Positions 24,937 to 33,822 of a stretch of 64,000 nucleotides of DNA are shown piece after piece. Position numbers and translations under genes: made by a program. The notes beneath the pieces were generated by a model. It had not been told where the DNA came from. It was given only the letters and a program-made list of their open reading frames with translations, and ran no database searches. Positions within the stretch are counted from its first letter, which is position 1. Each line of letters starts with the position of its first letter. The stretch is from Pedobacter cryotolerans (lineage in GTDB: Bacteria; Bacteroidota; Bacteroidia; Sphingobacteriales; Sphingobacteriaceae), in NCBI RefSeq assembly GCF_005116475.1, contig NZ_SWBO01000002.1, positions 329,258-393,257 of the forward strand, given 5' to 3'.

Positions 24937-25968
24937 TTAAAGTGACTTTCTTAGTGTTAAATAAAATGGAATTTGTAGCTTGTCTGTTTTATTTTCTGTA
25001 ATTAGTTCTGCTGCTTTTTTACCCAATTCATTAAAATCTGTAGAAATGGTGGTAATACCATTTAAAATAAATCGCTTTAATGGAGTTTCATTGTAGGAGA
25101 TAATACCAACATCTTTTCCAATTATCAAATCTAAGGCAATTAAACGTTCAATTAAAATCACCAAATCATCTTCCATTAAATTGATGTAAACTTCACCTGC
25201 ATTAATTTCTTCGGTTTTGATGTTGTGAATCACTTTGTGATTAAATGCATATTGCTGGCAAAAGCGATAAAAACCAGTTAATATTTCTTGCGGAAAATAA
25301 CTGTCTTTCGGAAAGATGATTTTAAGTGTATCGTAATTCGCTAATCTCTCTAAAGCCTGCTCCAAAGCATTATAAATATCTTGTGTAAAATTTTCATAAG
25401 CAGCAGCATAATCCCCTGTTATGCCAGGCAAAAGCTTATCTAAAACAATCAACTTTTCTTTTGGTATGGTATTGATAATTTCATGTGCATTTTCGCCACC
25501 ATCATTAAAATGAGGAATAATTACAAAATGGCTATAATCATCCTTTTTATTAATCAGGATTTTCTTGAATAATGCAAAATCATTATTGTAGATATAAAAA
25601 TCAATCATCGCTTGCTCGCCAATTGATTTTACAAACGAATCGTAAATGATTTTTTTGTGTGTACTTAATTTATTGAAAAGCAAACAAATTTTAAGTTTAC
25701 GAGCAAAATCTACATTTACAATAAAAAAACCCTTACCAGGAACTGATTCTACAACTCCCAATTTACGCAAATGTCGATACCCCTTTTCTGCGGTATCCCT
25801 AGAAATCTCTAACTTAAAGCTAAGCTCATTTATTGATGGCAGAAGACTATTTTTTTTTAATTTACCACTAGATATAGCCGATAAAATAGCATTTGTAAGT
25901 TGCTTATACTTAGGAGTTGATGAATATTCATCAACAACAATATGTGCTATTAAATCTTTAGGTTTCAA
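24937..25968 (-). CDS. GntR-family regulator with LacI-like sensor domain, probable rhamnose regulator
   Basis: 343 aa. Winged-helix GntR DNA-binding domain in the first ~75 residues (KYKQLTNAILSAISSGKLKK, LPSINELSFKLEISRDTAEK, GYRHLRKLGVVESVPGKGFF). The rest is a periplasmic-binding-protein-like sugar-sensing domain (HFVIIPHFNDGG, IVLDKLLPGITGDYAA, VGIISYNETPLKRFILNGIT, the last block being typical of LacI/GalR folds). This GntR-plus-PBP form is common in Bacteroidota sugar regulons. It is 54 nt downstream of the kinase gene on the same strand, at the end of the rhamnose operon, so the expected effector is L-rhamnose or an intermediate. That link is inference from position. Confidence 0.85.
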   Translation of the reverse strand: MKPKDLIAHIVVDEYSSTPKYKQLTNAILSAISSGKLKKNSLLPSINELSFKLEISRDTAEKGYRHLRKLGVVESVPGKGFFIVNVDFARKLKICLLFNKLSTHKKIIYDSFVKSIGEQAMIDFYIYNNDFALFKKILINKKDDYSHFVIIPHFNDGGENAHEIINTIPKEKLIVLDKLLPGITGDYAAAYENFTQDIYNALEQALERLANYDTLKIIFPKDSYFPQEILTGFYRFCQQYAFNHKVIHNIKTEEINAGEVYINLMEDDLVILIERLIALDLIIGKDVGIISYNETPLKRFILNGITTISTDFNELGKKAAELITENKTDKLQIPFYLTLRKSL

Positions 25969-26022
25969 TATAATTAATTATTAACAATGATGAAGATAGG
26001 ATTTTTTTACTGAAATTAATCT

Positions 26023-27411
26023 TTACACTGTACGCTGTATTGCCGAAAAATACTTTAACTCGATAATATCTGTTGGCACAGGATTATTATTCCAAGCATC
26101 GTTAATTGCTAAAGCAGTACCTATTGCAGTTGCCTGTGATACCGATGAGGCATAAACTTCTATTTGTGGTAATGAAATAGCCAATAAATGCATATAAATT
26201 GCATTTTTTCCAAAACCTCCATCCACAAAAATTCGTGTTACACCAGTATTTAAGATTAATTTTAAGGAATAAACTTGCTGTTTTACTAAGTCGTAAATTA
26301 ATTGATGATATGCTTCTTCAGCAGTTTTAAACATGGATAAATCACGATTTGCAAAAGCTGATACTGCTGTAAACGCTTTAACAGACTCTGCATTTTCTGG
26401 TACTTTAGCGGCTAATTTTAAAAACAAACCCGCATTAAATTTTAAATGTTTGAATATATAAGCGGCTCTATCAAAATAATCGGCAATTCGCTTTAATTGC
26501 TGTTCATGTTCATTGCCAGCAAAAATTCTAGATGCTTTTACAGCTTTGCCTTTAAAATGCATGTAACACAAACAATCTTGCTTTAGTTCTGCTTGTGTTA
26601 AAGGTTCTTGATTATACGGATTTAAAGCAATACACCAAGTACCAGTAGACAACAATACAAAAGGCGTGTTAAAGTTCTCGAGATAAGGAATTAGCGCTGC
26701 CGAACTATCATGTAAACCTACACCAACTTTATATTTTTTACCTTCATAGTCAATATCCAAACTAGTATCTGCGGCTGTAAACTCACCTAATTTTTCAATC
26801 AAACCCTCTTCTTTTACCCAATGGTGATAATCATTTTTATTAAAATCCCACAGTTGAGTATGACAGCCAATACTGGTAATATCTGCCAATGCCTTACCTG
26901 TAATTAAAAAACTTAAGTATTGTGGCAAATGAAGTGCGTATTTAACCTTAGCAAAAATTGCCGGATTTTCTTTTTTTAATCGATAAAGCTGCAAGCCAGA
27001 ATTTAAACTCCCTAAAATTGGCGAAGCGGTTTCTTGTGCAATTTTATCTTCTCCACCATATTTAGCATAAAACTCTTTACTCAGCTCTGCTGGATATGCC
27101 TTTAAATAATTATAAAGTGGTGTTAAAGGCTTTCCATTTGCATCTAAATAAACAAAACTTGCTCCGTAAGTAGAAAAGTTAATTGCTTTAATTTCAAACT
27201 CCTCCATCTTTTGTACTTGATGTAATGAATCATAAACCGAAGAAATTAAACTTTCTAAGTTTTCGCAAGGCTCGCCATCTTCATCTAAAGTTTCAACAAA
27301 TTTTGCAGATCTTTCGTAAACAATTTTATATTCTTCGTCAATTAAGAACAATTTTTTATTGGTTTTTCCAACATCAAATATGGCAATTACAGGTTTTGGC
27401 ATAGCAAACAA
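26023..27411 (-). CDS. rhaB: FGGY-family sugar kinase, L-rhamnulose kinase
   Basis: 462 aa ASKHA-fold carbohydrate kinase. Phosphate-binding starts PVIAIFDVGKTNKKLFLID (Asp-x-Gly-x-Thr-Asn-x-Lys, where Lys replaces the more common Asp/Gly positions of FGGY kinases). The mid region has INFSTYGASFVYLDANGKP and LHDSSAALIPYL, where the catalytic Asp is expected, and FVLLSTGTWCIALNP. The C-terminus has IFVDGGFGKNAIYMHLLA. It begins one base after the rhaI stop, in a rhaI-rhaB pair, so the substrate is L-rhamnulose. Only the neighbours set rhamnulose over fuculose. Confidence 0.88.
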   Translation of the reverse strand: MFAMPKPVIAIFDVGKTNKKLFLIDEEYKIVYERSAKFVETLDEDGEPCENLESLISSVYDSLHQVQKMEEFEIKAINFSTYGASFVYLDANGKPLTPLYNYLKAYPAELSKEFYAKYGGEDKIAQETASPILGSLNSGLQLYRLKKENPAIFAKVKYALHLPQYLSFLITGKALADITSIGCHTQLWDFNKNDYHHWVKEEGLIEKLGEFTAADTSLDIDYEGKKYKVGVGLHDSSAALIPYLENFNTPFVLLSTGTWCIALNPYNQEPLTQAELKQDCLCYMHFKGKAVKASRIFAGNEHEQQLKRIADYFDRAAYIFKHLKFNAGLFLKLAAKVPENAESVKAFTAVSAFANRDLSMFKTAEEAYHQLIYDLVKQQVYSLKLILNTGVTRIFVDGGFGKNAIYMHLLAISLPQIEVYASSVSQATAIGTALAINDAWNNNPVPTDIIELKYFSAIQRTV

Positions 27412-28695
27412 TTATAATCCTGTAGCTACAGTATTAGATCCACGTTGTGTTATTAATGTTTTTCTGCAAGCTAAATCTCTGTATAAGTTTAATGGCGCTA
27501 ATGCTGCCCCAGCTCTCAATCTGGCTTCTGCAACAATAGCTCTTAAATCGCTTCGAAAAGTGTGTTGTAAAATTTCCTGACAAGCAACCACGTCATTGTT
27601 TTCTTGAGCTTTTACCAAAGCTTTTCTATCAACCAATAAAGCTTGTGCGTAAGCAATCATAATCGCTTCTATAGATTGCAATAAATCTTCTAAAGGATCT
27701 TTCACATTGTGAGATGCATCAATCATCCAGCCCAAACCTGTTGCATGATCCATTCCTTTTGCATCCATACCTTCAACCAATTCATTAAAAATTAAAAATA
27801 ATTGATAAGGTTTGATACTTCCAGTAGTTAAATCATCATCTCCATATTTCGAATCGTTGAAGTGGAAACCACCCAATTTTCCTTCCATCAATAACAATGA
27901 AACGATCTGTTCGATGTTCGCATTTGGCAAGTGGTGACCTAAATCTACCAATGTATAAGCTTGTTTACCTAATTTATTAGCGTAAAGTAACGATTGACCC
28001 CAATCTCCAACAGTTGTTGAATAAAAATTAGGCTCGAAAGCTTTGTACTCTACAAACATTTTCCAATTTGCTGGCAAGGCCGAATAAATTTCTTGCAAAC
28101 TGCTCAAGGTGTTTTCAAAAGCTGTTCTAAAGTTTAATTGACCCGGAAAACATGATCCATCTGCCAACCAAACCGTTAATGATTCTGAACCTAAAGCAAC
28201 ACCTTGTTTAATTACTTCGATATTGTGCTCAATTGCCTGTTTACGTACCGCTTTGTTTACATGTTGCAACGAACCAAATTTATAACTTACGGGCGCACCT
28301 GGCTGATCTTGAAAAGTATTTGAGTTCACTGCATCGAATTTTAAACCGTAACCCGCGGCTAAACTTTTAATCTGCTCATGATTTTGTGGAATATCCCAAG
28401 GAATGTGTAAAGAAATTGCACCACTTGAGTTGTTTAGTGCATGTAATAACCCTACATCCTCTATCTTTTGTTCCAAATTAGTTGGTTCTCCACCAGCTGT
28501 TGCAAAACGGCCAAAACGTGTTCCGCCGGTACCTAAAGCCCAACTTGGTATCGCTATTTGAAAATCTACCAATTTTTTAATCACAGATTCTAAATCGATG
28601 TGCGACCATTCGCTTTTTAAGTAATTTAGTTTTTGTTGGTGCTTGCTTATTAGCGTATCGTTATGTTGTGCTATTTGGTTTTTCTCGATGTTCAT
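27412..28695 (-). CDS. rhaI: L-rhamnose isomerase (RhaI type)
   Basis: 427 aa xylose-isomerase-like TIM-barrel enzyme. It matches the Pseudomonas-type L-rhamnose isomerase, not the E. coli RhaA type: IAIPSWALGTGGTRFGRFAT near residue 50, GAISLHIPWDIPQNHE, MFVEYKAFEPNFYSTTVGDW, YTLVDLGHHLPNANIEQIVS and the metal-binding GGFHFNDSKYGDDDLTTGSI. Converts L-rhamnose to L-rhamnulose. It starts after a ~300-nt repeat-filled gap from rhaEW and abuts rhaB. In this family broad ketose/aldose specificity is known; the operon fixes rhamnose as the likely substrate. Confidence 0.88.
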   Translation of the reverse strand: MNIEKNQIAQHNDTLISKHQQKLNYLKSEWSHIDLESVIKKLVDFQIAIPSWALGTGGTRFGRFATAGGEPTNLEQKIEDVGLLHALNNSSGAISLHIPWDIPQNHEQIKSLAAGYGLKFDAVNSNTFQDQPGAPVSYKFGSLQHVNKAVRKQAIEHNIEVIKQGVALGSESLTVWLADGSCFPGQLNFRTAFENTLSSLQEIYSALPANWKMFVEYKAFEPNFYSTTVGDWGQSLLYANKLGKQAYTLVDLGHHLPNANIEQIVSLLLMEGKLGGFHFNDSKYGDDDLTTGSIKPYQLFLIFNELVEGMDAKGMDHATGLGWMIDASHNVKDPLEDLLQSIEAIMIAYAQALLVDRKALVKAQENNDVVACQEILQHTFRSDLRAIVAEARLRAGAALAPLNLYRDLACRKTLITQRGSNTVATGL

Positions 28696-28992
28696 GAGTA
28701 TTTGGTTAGGTTTTTAAAAAATATCGTCATTTCGACAAAGCGCAGCGACGAGAAATCTGTTCATTTTAATACCTTGTCAAACTTTTAGCAGCCTTTTCTG
28801 TAGTTTAACAAAGTTAAAATAGTTAAGCAATAAACTTTGTCAAACCAAAAGCAAGGTGTTTTAAAGGTTTGACAAAGTAACACCGTCATTTCGACAGAGC
28901 GCAGCGACGAGAAATCTGTTTATTTTACCGCTAGTCTGTGGCATAAGTTACAGATTTCTCCTCGTACCTCGTTCGAAATGACGGATTACATA
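28696..28992. repeat. Repeat cluster inside the rhamnose operon
   Basis: The space between rhaEW and rhaI is almost entirely repeats. It holds a half-copy CGTCATTTCGACAAAGCGCA at 28725-28758, a 13-bp perfect inverted repeat ACTTTGTCAAACC/GGTTTGACAAAGT (28834-28846 and 28866-28878, with a further partial TTGTCAAAC copy at about 28774), and a complete GTCAT-type inverted repeat at 28884-28983. There is no coding sequence. Confidence 0.85.
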
Positions 28993-31113
28993 TTATCTTG
29001 CAAACGCCATGGCAACTCCACCATCAACATTTAGCATATTACCAGTTGATTTACTTAACAAGCCACCAACAAAGGCGAAACAGGCATTTGCAATATCATC
29101 TGGCAAAATAATTTGATTAAGCAAGGTACGTTTTGCATAATAAGCAGGCAACTCTGCAACGGTAACTCCGTAGGCTTTTGCTCTACCTTCGGCCCAACCG
29201 CCAGCCCAAATATTGCTATCGCTAATTACCGCATCAGGGTTTACAACGTTAACACGAATATTATCTGCACCAAGTTCTGCGGCATTTAATCTACTCAAAT
29301 GCAACTGAGCAGCTTTTGCACTACCATAGCCAGCATTATTTGGACCGCTTACTAATGCGTTTTTACTTACAATGTTAATGATATCTCCACCAATTTCTTG
29401 CTTTTTCATGGTTGCTGCTGCAGCTTGCGTAATAAAGAATTGGCCTTTTACCAAAACATCGTATAACAAATCCCAATCTTTTTCGCCATGATCGGCAATG
29501 GTTTTAGAGATTGATAAACCTGCATTATTAATCACAATGTCTATCCCTCCAAAAGCTAATGCAGCACTATCAAATGCCGAGTTAATATCAGTAGCGCTTG
29601 TAACATCTAAAATAGCAGTGCTATAAGCATCTTTACCATATAATTTTTTAAACTCCTCTCCTGCTTCAGCTAAACGCTCAGCATTCATGTCGTTTAATAT
29701 CACTACACCACCTTCGGCAACAAACTTTTTAGCAATTGCTTTACCAATACCACCTGCACTACCTGTAATTAAGGCAATTTTACCTGTTAATGGTTTAGGT
29801 TTAGGCATTCGTTGTAATTTTGCTTCTTCTAACAACCAATATTCAATGTTAAATGCTTCTTGGTGCGGTAATGAAGTGTATTCAGAAATTGCTTCAGCAC
29901 CTTTCATTACATTAATTGCATTGATGTAAAACTCTGACGCCACCCTTGCCGTTTGTTTATCTTTAGAAAAAGTAAACATTCCGATACCAGGATATAAAAT
30001 TACCACCGGATTTGCATCGCGAATTGCCGGACTATTCTCATGCTTGCAAGCTTCGTAATATTCGGTATACATTTGTCGGTAAGCTTCAAAAGCTGGTGTT
30101 AATTTTTCTTTTAAAGCAGCAACATCTGTTAAATCGGCATCAATTGCCAAGTCTAAAACCAAAGGTGAAATTTTGGTACGCAGGAAATGATCTGGACAAC
30201 TAGTACCCATTGGTGCTAAACGACTTAAATCGTTTGAATTAATGAATTCCAGTACCCTTGTATCATCAGTAAAATGACCAATCATGTGTTGTTTAGATGA
30301 ACATAAGCCTCGTAAAACTGGCGCTAAAGCAGCTGCTTGTTTCTTACGTAAATCTTCAGCTGCACTTTCTAATTTTTGTCCGCCAAAAACAGGACCTTTT
30401 TTAGCATAATTTGCGTTTAGATATTCAGAGCAAATCTCAATCACATCTAACGTATTTAAATAACTTTCGTAAGCGGTATTGCCCCAAGTAAATAAACCAT
30501 GTGAACCTAACATTATCCCCCTAATACCCGGATTTTCATCTAAGCATTTCTTTAAAGATAAACCTAGTTCAAAACCAGGTTTCTTCCACTCAACCCAGCC
30601 AATTGTACCACCAAACAACTCTTGTGTAATTTTCTTTCCATCTTTAGCTGCCGCGATGGCAATAGCCGCATCTGGATGCAAATGATCGATGTGAGCAAAC
30701 GGCAAAAAGCCATGCAGCGGTGTATCAATTGATGGTGCTTTAGAGCTTAAATCGTAAATGCAATGGTTAAATAACTCCACCATTTCATCCTCATGCTCAA
30801 CACCACGGTAAATATTTTTTAAACTTCTTAATCTATCAACATAAAGTGCAGCTAATCCATTTTTTTTCAAAGTTCCTAAATCTCCACCAGAACCTTTAAC
30901 CCACATTACTTCAGTTTCTGAACCAGTTAATGGATCTTTCTCCATTAATTTACACGAAGTATTTCCTCCACCATAATTGGTTAAACGTAAATCAGCCCCT
31001 AATAAATTTGAACGATAAATTAATAAGGCGACTTCATCTCCAGCTAATTTGGCAGCCTCTGCATCATCCCACAAGTAACTAACGTATTTATAACTCTTTG
31101 TATCGATTGACAT
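28993..31113 (-). CDS. rhaEW: Bifunctional rhamnulose-1-phosphate aldolase / lactaldehyde dehydrogenase (RhaEW type)
   Basis: 706 aa fusion. N-terminal class II aldolase (about 1-420): DLRLTNYGGGNTSCKL, the zinc-binding FAHIDHLHPDAAIAIAA and RGIMLGSHGLFTWGNTAYES. C-terminal short-chain dehydrogenase (about 445-705): TGSAGGIGKAIAKKF (NAD-binding), DIVINNAGLS, catalytic Tyr/Lys in YGSAKAAQLHLSRL and the final SKSTGNMLNVDGG. The fusion splits rhamnulose-1-P to dihydroxyacetone-P and L-lactaldehyde, then oxidises the latter to lactate. It is a known Bacteroidota/Alphaproteobacteria alternative to RhaD plus AldA. Transcribed with rhaT just upstream (19-nt gap). Confidence 0.93.
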   Translation of the reverse strand: MSIDTKSYKYVSYLWDDAEAAKLAGDEVALLIYRSNLLGADLRLTNYGGGNTSCKLMEKDPLTGSETEVMWVKGSGGDLGTLKKNGLAALYVDRLRSLKNIYRGVEHEDEMVELFNHCIYDLSSKAPSIDTPLHGFLPFAHIDHLHPDAAIAIAAAKDGKKITQELFGGTIGWVEWKKPGFELGLSLKKCLDENPGIRGIMLGSHGLFTWGNTAYESYLNTLDVIEICSEYLNANYAKKGPVFGGQKLESAAEDLRKKQAAALAPVLRGLCSSKQHMIGHFTDDTRVLEFINSNDLSRLAPMGTSCPDHFLRTKISPLVLDLAIDADLTDVAALKEKLTPAFEAYRQMYTEYYEACKHENSPAIRDANPVVILYPGIGMFTFSKDKQTARVASEFYINAINVMKGAEAISEYTSLPHQEAFNIEYWLLEEAKLQRMPKPKPLTGKIALITGSAGGIGKAIAKKFVAEGGVVILNDMNAERLAEAGEEFKKLYGKDAYSTAILDVTSATDINSAFDSAALAFGGIDIVINNAGLSISKTIADHGEKDWDLLYDVLVKGQFFITQAAAATMKKQEIGGDIINIVSKNALVSGPNNAGYGSAKAAQLHLSRLNAAELGADNIRVNVVNPDAVISDSNIWAGGWAEGRAKAYGVTVAELPAYYAKRTLLNQIILPDDIANACFAFVGGLLSKSTGNMLNVDGGVAMAFAR

Positions 31114-31132
31114 TTGTATCTATTTTAATTTT

Positions 31133-32227
31133 TTAAACTTTAATTGAATTTCCGTACCCTACAATAAGTACAGATAATATGATGGTTGCAATACCGATAA
31201 TAATTGTTCTGAGCGTGGCTTTCGAAACACCTTTCCATTCGTTTAGCACCAAACCCCAAACATTGGCAATTAATATAATAAACGCCATGTGTAAAATCCA
31301 AGAGCTTGCACCATTGCCCATTTTACTCTCGCCCATACCATAAAAGAAGAACTGTAAAAACCAAGTTGTTCCGGCAAATGCCGAAAAAATATAATTTTTT
31401 AGCAAAGGTGTTTTTGCATTGGTATAATCGCCAAATGTTTTGTTTCTGGCATTTAAAATCATGCACCAAATGAAATTAGTTGTTAAACCACCCCACAAAA
31501 CAATTACATAAGTTACATTATTAGAGAAAAGAAAGTTTCCAGTTTCTGTCGGATTTAAGGTTTTCCAAGCTGCATTTGCTACATCAGCCATTGGTTTACC
31601 TGCCTCTATACCGAAATTAAAACAAGCACTTAACACTCCAGAAACTATACCAACAAATAGCCCTAAGCCAAATTTGTATTCAGTTTTAATTACCTCGCCA
31701 TGCGGATCTTTAGCGTCTAATTTCAATTGTTTTTCCTTCATCATTCCGGCTTTGCCGCAAATCACAATACCAATTACACAAACAATTAAGCCTAAAAGTA
31801 CCATTCGGCCCCAATCGGTAGTTAAAAACATAGTGAAAGTATCTTTACCTTCTTTAGGGTATACATCAAAATAAATGGAAGGCAAGATGGAACCTAAAAC
31901 CATGCAAAGCCCTAAAATAATTGAACTACCTAAAGATACGCCCAAATACCGAACACCTAAACCGTATGTTAAACCGCCAATACCCCATAAAACACCAAAA
32001 AAATAGGTTAAGGTTAAAATGCTACCAGTTGTAGTTGCAATAATATCTGCAAAATTTGGTATGGTTAAAAAAGCTGCCAAAGGCGGAACAATTAGCCAAG
32101 AAAAAATACCTCCTACTATCCAATAACTTTCCCAAGCCCAACCTTTTACTTTTTTGTAAGGAATATAAAAACTACCAGAAGCAAAACCACCGATAAAATG
32201 AAAGATAACGCCTAAAAATGCTTGCAT
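31133..32227 (-). CDS. rhaT: L-rhamnose/proton symporter
   Basis: 364 aa membrane protein with about 10 hydrophobic helices, RhaT family. Motifs: GVIFHFIGGFASGSFYIPYK, KVKGWAWESYWIVGGIFSW (Trp-Glu pair conserved in RhaT), LGVRYLGVSLGSSIILGL, GSILPSIYFD, FGLGLFVGIVSGVLSACFNFG and TWFLQFFFYGMG. It is the first gene of the minus-strand rhamnose operon (rhaT, rhaEW, rhaI, rhaB, gntR). The divergent plus-strand neighbour is the glucokinase/pentose phosphate operon. Confidence 0.93.
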   Translation of the reverse strand: MQAFLGVIFHFIGGFASGSFYIPYKKVKGWAWESYWIVGGIFSWLIVPPLAAFLTIPNFADIIATTTGSILTLTYFFGVLWGIGGLTYGLGVRYLGVSLGSSIILGLCMVLGSILPSIYFDVYPKEGKDTFTMFLTTDWGRMVLLGLIVCVIGIVICGKAGMMKEKQLKLDAKDPHGEVIKTEYKFGLGLFVGIVSGVLSACFNFGIEAGKPMADVANAAWKTLNPTETGNFLFSNNVTYVIVLWGGLTTNFIWCMILNARNKTFGDYTNAKTPLLKNYIFSAFAGTTWFLQFFFYGMGESKMGNGASSWILHMAFIILIANVWGLVLNEWKGVSKATLRTIIIGIATIILSVLIVGYGNSIKV

Positions 32228-32403
32228 ACAGTATATATTTGGTTCACTAAAATAGAAATTGCTTGAAAAATAACTGTTATGAACTGTTATGCAATAAATA
32301 TAACAATTGTATCAGCGGCTTTTTACCAACACAAAAATGCCTTTGTTGAAAATTAACAACAATTAATTACATTAAAAATACCCTTAAGCCAACTTAATCC
32401 TTG

Positions 32404-32411
32404 TATTTTTG
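32404..32411 (+). promoter_or_regulatory. Probable -7 box of the ppgK-gnd-zwf-pgl operon
   Basis: TATTTTTG matches TAnnTTTG, with no perfect TTG at 19 nt (a TTA lies near the right distance). It sits 44 nt before the ppgK-like start and is the only such box in the gap on this strand. Confidence 0.5.
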
Positions 32412-32454
32412 TTTAATTGATGAACATCATCATTCATCATAAAAAATAAAGCTT

Positions 32455-33213
32455 ATGCCCGTAAAAACTAAGGTTCCACAAGGTGATATTTTATCAATCG
32501 ATATTGGTGGCACTAACATAAAATCATGCTTATTAAGTCCGAAAGGCAAATTACTAACTGATTTTAAAAAAATACCTACACCAAAAAACTCAACTCCTGA
32601 AGAAGTATTAAAAGTGATTAAAAAGCTTTGTACCGATTTTAAAAAATTTGAAAAGGTTTCAATCGGTTTTCCGGGTTATGTAAAAAAGGGAATTGTACAA
32701 ACTGCACCAAATTTAGCCGAAAACAAATGGTTAAATGTAGATTTAGCGCAGCAAGTTGCTGATATGTTTGGCAAACCCGTACGCTTAATTAACGATGCTG
32801 ACCAGCAAGGTTTAGGTATTGTGAGTGGCAAAGGTTTCGAAATTGTTTTTACGCTTGGTACTGGCTTTGGTACTGCACTTTTGTTTGATGGCGAACTTTT
32901 GCCTCATTTAGAACTGGCACATTTACCAGTAAGTAAAACTGAAGATTTTGATGAATACATTGGAGATAGAGGTTTTCATAAAGTTGGTAAAAAGAAGTGG
33001 AATGAGCGTTTAAAGTATATTATTGAAATTTATAAAACCGTTTTTAATTACGATAAACTTTTCATTGGTGGAGGTAATTCTAATGAAATTAATTTCGATT
33101 TAGATAAAAACATCAAATTAGTATCTAATAAAGATGGTATAAAAGGTGGTGCCAAATTATGGCTTGCTAAAGAGAAATACCATGTCTTTACCACATATCC
33201 AAAGAAAAAATAA
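32455..33213 (+). CDS. ppgK: ROK-like glucokinase, polyphosphate glucokinase type
   Basis: 252 aa. N-terminal phosphate loop ILSIDIGGTNIKSCLLSPKG, VSIGFPGYVKKGIVQTAPNL (substrate region), the catalytic LINDADQQGLG (Asp) and the second phosphate motif EIVFTLGTGFGTALLFDG. The short ~250-aa length and NLAENKW, ELAHLPV blocks match actinobacterial-type polyphosphate glucokinases (ELGHLEV there) better than longer ROK glucokinases with the zinc CxCG motif, which is absent. It makes glucose-6-P directly before zwf in the operon. Polyphosphate as the donor is inferred from family resemblance; ATP is possible. Confidence 0.8.
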   Translation: MPVKTKVPQGDILSIDIGGTNIKSCLLSPKGKLLTDFKKIPTPKNSTPEEVLKVIKKLCTDFKKFEKVSIGFPGYVKKGIVQTAPNLAENKWLNVDLAQQVADMFGKPVRLINDADQQGLGIVSGKGFEIVFTLGTGFGTALLFDGELLPHLELAHLPVSKTEDFDEYIGDRGFHKVGKKKWNERLKYIIEIYKTVFNYDKLFIGGGNSNEINFDLDKNIKLVSNKDGIKGGAKLWLAKEKYHVFTTYPKKK

Positions 33214-33821
33214 TGAACAATATTAAACTACTTTTTTTAGATATTGGCGGCGTTTTATTGAGTGATGGTTGGAACCACGCCTCGAGATTAGAAGCCATAC
33301 AAAAATTTGATTTAGACCCTATTCCATTTCAAAAAGATCACGCAACGGCATTTCCACTATTCGAAAACGGCAAATTAACATTAGATGAATACTTAGAATG
33401 TGTTGTATTTAATGTAAAAAGAGATTTCTCAAAAGCTGAATTTTCTGAATTTATGTTCTCGAGAACTAGCCAATTGCCAGATTTTTTACCTTGGTTAATT
33501 AATTGGAAGAAAGAAACGGGTATTAAAATCTTCTCCATCAATAACGAGGGAAAAGAGTTTAATGACTACAGAATTAAAACATTCGAATTGCATCGCGTTT
33601 TTGACGCATTTGTATCTTCTTGCGAGATTGGTTTTTCAAAACCCGATCCATCAATTTTTAAATTGGCACTCGGCATTGCGCAAGAAGAACCTCAAAACTG
33701 TCTTTATTTTGATGATAGAGCAATCCACGTTTCTATCGCTAAACACATCGGCTTAAATGCACACATTCACGAAAGTTTCGAAAAAAGTAAATCAATTTTA
33801 GAAAGTTTAAATAAACCATAA
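33213..33821 (+). CDS. HAD-superfamily sugar-phosphatase-like hydrolase
   Basis: 202 aa. HAD motif I: LLFLDIGGVLLSDG (Asp nucleophile; the second Asp of DxD is Gly, as in the epoxide-hydrolase/HAD-IA group). A helical cap (about 20-90) follows; then motif II SINNEG, motif III with a Lys near GFSKPDPSIF, and the motif IV NCLYFDDRAIHVSIA. Its start ATG overlaps the glucokinase stop by one base (TAATG), and gnd starts one base after its own stop, so it is tightly coupled in the operon. It may dephosphorylate a sugar phosphate; the substrate is unknown. Confidence 0.85.
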   Translation: MNNIKLLFLDIGGVLLSDGWNHASRLEAIQKFDLDPIPFQKDHATAFPLFENGKLTLDEYLECVVFNVKRDFSKAEFSEFMFSRTSQLPDFLPWLINWKKETGIKIFSINNEGKEFNDYRIKTFELHRVFDAFVSSCEIGFSKPDPSIFKLALGIAQEEPQNCLYFDDRAIHVSIAKHIGLNAHIHESFEKSKSILESLNKP

Positions 33822-33822
33822 A

